Source of the DNA: Oncomelania hupensis
Taxonomy: Eukaryota > Mollusca > Gastropoda > Littorinimorpha > Pomatiopsidae
Length of the DNA: 64,000 nt
Assembly (NCBI GenBank): GCA_036898135.1
Contig: CM072511.1
Span: forward strand, 36,423,625 to 36,487,624
Direction of reading: 5' to 3'
The notes under the pieces were generated by a model. That model saw nothing but the letters and a program-made list of their open reading frames with translations, did not search any database and had not been told where the DNA came from. The translations under genes and the position numbers were made by a program. This document shows, one piece after another, positions 40,885-48,200 of this stretch (positions are counted from its first letter, which is position 1; each line of letters starts with the position of its first letter).

Positions 40885-40950
<66 letters not shown>

Positions 40951-43900
40951 TGTTCACCCCCCCCCTTCCTCCCCCTCACACACATGACAGATAGATACTC
41001 CTGTACCGTTTTTGGACTCTTCCTTTATGTTTTCACTATGGGTGTAGTTTTCTTTACAGAATATTCTCTTCTTTGTGTGATATGGATAGTTTTCTTCAAA
41101 CGACGGGTAAATAAGACTTAAAATAGCGACGTGTAACAAGGGTTAATTATTGTTCTCTATGCTCTAGGTCGTCTGGTGTCCTGGGCTTTGGTCTTCCATG
41201 GAACAAAAGAGCCACCAGTGAGACTTCGCAATGAGACCACCACTCCTGATAATAATAAGCCTACTGCTTCATCCGACATCCCCACCCCTCCTACAACAAC
41301 TACTACCACAGCTACCACCACCAGGAAATCCACCATTTCTGTTAAGGTATGTGTTGTGCATCTTTCTTTGCATCAATGCGATTGAGTGACATTTATCAAA
41401 TGTGGCATGTATGTGCTGATTTAGAATGGGCTTTTTGCAAGCTATGAGGGAAGGTTGCCAGTTGGGCATGTCAGTGAGAGAGGCTTATGCAGGTTAATTT
41501 GTAATATATAGTATATATTTGCCCCTTGATGAATGGAAGTTAATGTGGGTGTGTGGCGCGGATAAAAAATATTTAATATTTTGGGTGTTTTGCCATTTCT
41601 TTGATTATTTCTCTAATCATTATTTTGCTAATCAGTCATCTGTCCAAATTTAATTCCAATAGTCTGTGGTAGCTTCTTTCTTCTTCTTTTTTCTTTTTAC
41701 GTGCAATTTGTTTTCACTATTTCATAATTTAGGGCTAGTTTTGACTTTGGGGTTGTTCAAGTGATGGGATTGCCAATGTATAGTATTGGTGTTGATAATC
41801 AGATGCTACGCTAGAGCTCAAAACATCGCCTTGGTGTTCATAGAGTGGCTGCCAAACTTGGGGCACAGGATGTTTTCCACTAAGTGTTGTGTGGGCGTTA
41901 CATCTTGGAATTAGAAGCATAGTAAGATAGTCAGTCACCATGGGAATTGATTACTCCAAGTGAGTATGTGTTTTAAACGTATTGTCCGTTTGCATCTTTA
42001 ATCTTTGTCTGTGAGTTTCTGATGTTGTTGGAAAGAGAGAATGGGTTTTACCCTCATTCTAATGCACACTGACTGGCTGTGACACGTTGCGCAGGCTGTA
42101 CAGTATCATAGAGAACAGGGTGCATGTTCTGTCAGCCCATATCCCTGTCAACAATCTTTTTTTTTTAGTTCAGAGACTGACATGAAGGGGAAGCCTTGTG
42201 TGGTAGAATGTTCTGCTTTTTGTTGGTTATAGTTTTGCTGTGTCTTACACTGCTGGAAAAAGGGTTTGTTGCCGACATTGGATAAGAATATAGAAAAGGA
42301 ACTGATAACTTGGCGTTCCCAATGAAGATTTCCCATCAAAATTGAACATTGTTTTCAACCTACAGTGGTCAGTCTATACCGAGGGTTGGAAAGTCTTCCA
42401 GAAAGTGGGGGAAAGTCTTCCAGAGACGACCACCCATGCCATCAAAAAACCAGGCAGCGTGATTATCAGTTCCTTTTCTGTATAGTCTTACACTGTGTTT
42501 GCTTTTATCCACAGGATTGCCATGCGGAATGCAACTCGAAGGGCTGCACTGGGACGGGTGCTGCTGACTGCTTAGAGTGCCAGAACTTCAGGAACCAGAT
42601 TAACAAGTATGAATGTTTTCATCAAAGGTTTGAGTAAATAAACCCTGAAGAAAAATATAAAAAGGAGGTTTACCCTATTATACCCTTATGAAAATATTTT
42701 CTCATGCCATATCATTTCAAATTCGCATGTTGTATATACTTATCATGGCCATGTATACTTAATTTCTCCAGTCATATGTTGAAGAAATATGGGCTTGACA
42801 TTGTAACATGGGTGTTAGCAGTACACAAGAGCCCACTCATTCAGTCATTCCAATATCTAAATAGCCCTGTTTTTTCGTCAAGGGCACTTGTTTCTTTTAT
42901 TTTGCTAACATAATGTACTGTTCAGTAGGTTATAACATTTTCTCAACTTCAAAGAATGTTTATGGCAGTGCACCATAGCAACATGCGTTGAAGAAAGTAA
43001 AGGAGTTCTATCACAGGTTCTCTAGAACTAGCCAAACCCCTTGTGGTCATGAGCAATCTTGCCACTGTAGATTGTTCTAACCTATAAAGGGAAAAGTGAA
43101 AGCCCCAGTTGAAAACCTGCCTTGACTTTGTAGGCATGACCACTTCACGGCGGCAACAGTACCCCCGTTGGGGTGCCGGGGGTTTCAGTATAAATAGTAT
43201 CCCCACTTTCTGGAAATTTAGTGCTTTAAATTCCCACTGTCGCTGTCTTCCTCATTTACTCTTTCCCATTCCTGCTCTGTCCTATCACTCTGCTATACTA
43301 TCTTCTTCTTCGCTAGATCAATGACCTACCTTTTTCTTGAAAACTCTTCCTGGACAAGACTCCTTGTTTGTGTATGAGGTCTGTTGGATCAGCTTGGGAG
43401 TGTTGGACACTTTCTGCCGGGTGGTCACTAGGGCTTCCTATGATGTTATTATTTAGCAATATAGGCATTTCATATGTATATGTTTTGTTGATAATTTATA
43501 ATGATGTTTGTATTCTATTTTGTTTTTGTAACCGGGGGTTCGAGTAGTTGGGGTAAAGCCTCAGCCGTCCCCTGCGTGGGATGTCTTTATTGTAAAGTGA
43601 CTGGCCGGTGGAGGGCATTCAATTTTCCCACTAGGGTTGTTTCAGCAGATCTTTTATGCGGATCGGGGGTTGTCCGGTCCTGATTTGGCTCGGAAGAGTC
43701 CGCTGGACCTAAAGCAACAATCAATCAATCAATCAATCTAGAACTAGCCAAAGCTGGTGATGATTTGTACTTTTTTTTAGGGTCCCACACTGGTGTGTTG
43801 CATAGCCGAAGGTATTAATAATTTTTTTTGTTTTAATTGTTCTTCTTTACTACACAGAGCTTGCGTAAAATCGTGCGCTGAAAATATGTATCAAGAAGAT

Positions 43901-45226
43901 GGCATGTGCAAAGAGTGCCATGAATCGTGCAAGACATGTTCCGGCCCCACACTGGTGCAGTGCTTGAGCTGCTACTCAGGGATCAAGTTCCACCCAATGC
44001 ACAACACCTGCGCTGAAGACTGCATGATTGGAACCTATCTGGGTTAGCAGCGATTCATAATTTTGATATTGTACTTCTGATATGGGCTTGTTTTGGACAA
44101 TTTTAACAGTAGGAAGGATTGCCTTTTTAAACTTTGAATACAATAAAGATGAATTCTCGTCCTCCATGCAGACGATGTCTTGACAGGAAGTTTGAAGGCA
44201 TTATATTCTTGGCTACTGCTAACAGTGAACAGTATAGAATCGAATTGTATATATGATATTTGATTATAGCTGAATTCCTCGGATCTTTGCCAACAGCAAG
44301 GAAAAGAAACATTTGAAGTAAAGGAGGAGACAGGGAAAGGCTTTTAAACGTGTTGGTTTAATATTTATTTCATAGAATGCCTCTTCCCCAGTGCTGTTTT
44401 TTGTTTTGTTTGTTTAGTTTATCGTGTGTTTACTTGCACATTCTGCTATCCAGATTTCTGAATCCAGCCTCTCTTTCACTGAAAGTGCTTGACTGTACAG
44501 TGATTGTAACAACAACGGTGAAGAAGAACGGATGAGTCACATGTTGTCTCCCATGCCTCGAAATAGTCAATTTTTGCTGGCCTTGCTTGTTCCATAGGCA
44601 TCTGTCACACCGTTAGCGTTTTTTTAGTAGATTGGAGAAAGACGCACATCTGAAAGCATTTTCTGATTTCCTTTGAACAGTGCAGTTGCTGCACTTTCTT
44701 GTGTCGACGTGCCATGACTTTGTGCTTCTCATATGTGTTTTGAATTCAATCTAACCCTAGCTAAGCTGTTAGCGCTGTATGTTCTTGCATTATGGGTTTG
44801 CATTGAGTGCAGGTCAAAAATGTTGCTGGCACCATACAAGTAGGCTTGGCAAAAAGATTTAAGTCTGCAAAATGAATACTGTATAAATGTTGCATTTTGG
44901 GGGATCATTGAATACAGTCGAACACACTTGCAACAAAGTCAATGGGAAATCTTTTCCCCTTCAATATAGCGAGTTTGATGGTGATTTAGTGGTCGAATTG
45001 TATGTTTGTATTGGTTCTTTGAAATGGAAGTAAGTTTGGAAATAAGATTTTTTTTTTAGTCCAGATCAAACTGTATTCTTGTCATGATTATTGCAATGGA
45101 GTTGATTACAGAAGAATTAGGGTCAGGTGAAGGTGAGAGGTTAAGAGAGGGAGATATATATTGTGTATGTAAAAGAGACATAGAGGGGGTGGGGGGGAGG
45201 AGGGGAGAGAGAGAGAAAGTACTTCT

Positions 45227-45257
<31 letters not shown>

Positions 45258-48200
45258 ATGATGTAGTCTTGTAGAGTGCCAGATTTCATGACAACATGCT
45301 CAGTGTGCTTGCAGAAAAAAGAGAGCATCTCTCATATCAGGTTATTCTAATTTACACATTGAAAATAGAGAACACTTTTATTTTCAGTTTGAAACTAAAA
45401 CAAGGAAAATGACACATTCATCTGCATAAAAGGGGCATTGATAGTCGGGAATCAGAGCAAGCCTAAAGTGTCAGCTGTAACTTATCCTTTTTTTTCTTTT
45501 TTTTTAATTACTTTGTGGATACTTTTTTCTTCTTTTTTTTTTTTTACTTTGTGGATACTTTTTAAAAGAACTTTGTGGGTACTTTTTTGTGTGTGACTCA
45601 CATGCATAGCAATGTGAATCTATATACCATCTCCCCACCCACCTCTCCCTCCCCCCACCCCACAATATTTTTCCCAGATTTTTGCATGTTTGTGCAAGAT
45701 GAGCCCTAAGTAGTCTAAAAATTACATTTTAACTAAAAATCTCCGCCATCCGTCTGTGCAAACTTGCAAGTGGATGAATATCTAAGAACCTTTTTCAGCT
45801 ATACCAACCAAACTTGGCAAGATCTCATAAATGATCAGTGAATGATCGAATGACTTCACTTCAAGGTCAAGGTCACAGAATCACAAAATGACAATTTTTA
45901 AAAATATTTAACTTTTTTAAAGGTTATTAATATCGCATTTATGATTCTTTAATGCAGGATAGATATCAATGAGACACACGTACTATACAAATTTGGTCAC
46001 ACTCACTCTAAGGTCACTGGAGGTGTCCAAAGTTGGTTAGTATAGGCACTTTGAAGTGATAGAATTATACAATCCAGATTGATCTTTCATACATGTTCCG
46101 TTTTTGCATTCTTTTTGAAGGTCAAGATCATATTAGGCCTTGCAAAAACATACAAAAATAGGTCATCGTACAGTGGAATAGCTATTTTTTTTAACCCGTA
46201 GTATGCAGCAACATTGGGTTATTTGATCAGACATGCATGAGAGGTCACATGAGGGTCAAGGTCATCCCAAGGTCAATGTCACCGAAGGTTAAGGTCATCC
46301 CAAGGTCACCGTTTTATTGACATAATACAACTTTTGCTGTACTTCATTTGATAGTACATGAGTGTATTTGGAGCAGGAGGTCAAGGTCATCTCAAGATCA
46401 AGAGGATAGATTGATCAAAGTGGGTATTTGCATTTTAATGCCACAGTTTCATTTTCTTTTCCTTGGGCACTCATTTTCAAATTAAATATTGCGAGTTCCA
46501 TAAGGAGCATGTGAGTCATATTGGCTTTGCCTTTCTATTTAAATAGTAGAATCTGGTTGCCTACTGAATTTAGATGCGATGACAGTAAGATTCCAATGAA
46601 TATTTTTGATTTGTGTGTGATTCTTGCAGATATTGTACACTGCATGCCTTGCGACAAGAGCTGCAAAGAATGCCGAGGTCCAGCCAGCAAAGACTGCACA
46701 GCATGCAAAAGTAATATTGCGCTCTCTGAGGACGGTATGTGCCATGCATCATGGATCAGCAAAATTCAGGGCTCCATGCAAGGGCTGGTACTTGGCTTGG
46801 TTCTCCTGTGTTCCCTTCTGCTCATTGTTATTGGTGAGTAGTCAATAGTTTCAGCATTTCCCTGGGAATATTTTAGTAGTTTCTTTGATTTTTTTTTTTA
46901 AATTGCTATGTGGGTTTTGATTGTGTTATTTCTGTACACCAGCTTTTGATAAACTAGAATAGAATTTCAGCAGTTTCCTTCTTTTTTATTTCAGCTGTGC
47001 TCTCAAAGTTAGAAATACTAATTAGTACGGAATCCGTTATTTCTGTACCTCAGGTTTGGGAGCCAAGAATTTCAGCAATTTCATAGTCCTTTTCAGATGT
47101 GTAGCCATTAACAGCAGATTTTAATTAGGTCAATGCCTGCAATTTCTTTAATATAATATATTAAAGAAATTGCAGGCATTGACCTAATTATGTATTATGT
47201 TCTTTATTGTTGGAATCTTACCCACCAAAATTTCACCATCTCAATTTCACTGTCTGTGCTGCTTGCCTGTATTGTCTTCTGTTCTGTTCAACTGTCGCAA
47301 CTGTTGTTATAAACAAAATTGTTTGAAGTGATTTATTCAGGTCCATTTTGAATTTTTCCATTATAACATATAGGAACCTATATATGTGTTTGCTGTATTT
47401 TAGGCCTACCCCCCCACCCCCCCCACCCCCCCCACCCCTCCCCCCAAAAAAAGTCTGTATACGCGCGTGTACGCTACCATAGGGTAAAAAAAAAGTTCGG
47501 AAGGTGTTTTTTTTTGGTTTGTTTGTTGTTTTTTTACTTTTTTAACCCTGGATGCAATATCTTGGCATTTTTTTTTAAAATTTTGTCCAGTGGATCTCAA
47601 AAAAGTTTAGTGTTGTGCCGTAAACAGCCTTTTTTTTTTTTTTTTTTTTTTGGTGGGAGGGGGGAGACCTTATGTATCGTTTGTTTTAATATTTATATTT
47701 ACCCCTGCACTTTTATTACACAAAGTTTGCAAATGAATGTCGAGTTCTCCCAATGTTTGTCAATGTTGAGTAAGGCGACTGCTGATTTTTGAAATAATAA
47801 TAAGACCAAAATATTGTAATGAGGGGGAAAAAAGGAATCCAAGACATGAAATTGTGAGACATATCAGATGATAGATCCATTAACCCACCTAAAAAAATGA
47901 GTCAAAGACAGAACATTGTTGGGAAGTTTTGGATCCATAGATCTTGTATTAATCTTGACCTTGAGAAATGATCTATAATCCGAAACATCACACCATGTTT
48001 CTCTTTTGGATTATTTTTTAAATTATGTTTTAGTTGCTACAAGTTGCAGTGTTTTATGTCTGTGTCGTTGGTTGATTTCTACATGGCAAGAATTCCCTTT
48101 TCTGTTACAGGAGTGGTTCTGGTGGTGCTGGCACATCAGCAACGCAAACTGTGCTGGGCGTACAGTCGCTACGACCGACTATGTCAGGATGGTGATGAGG

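Noticed and set aside
46539..46762. Minus-strand frames overlapping furin exon 16
   Set aside because: Antisense shadows of the Cys-rich exon.
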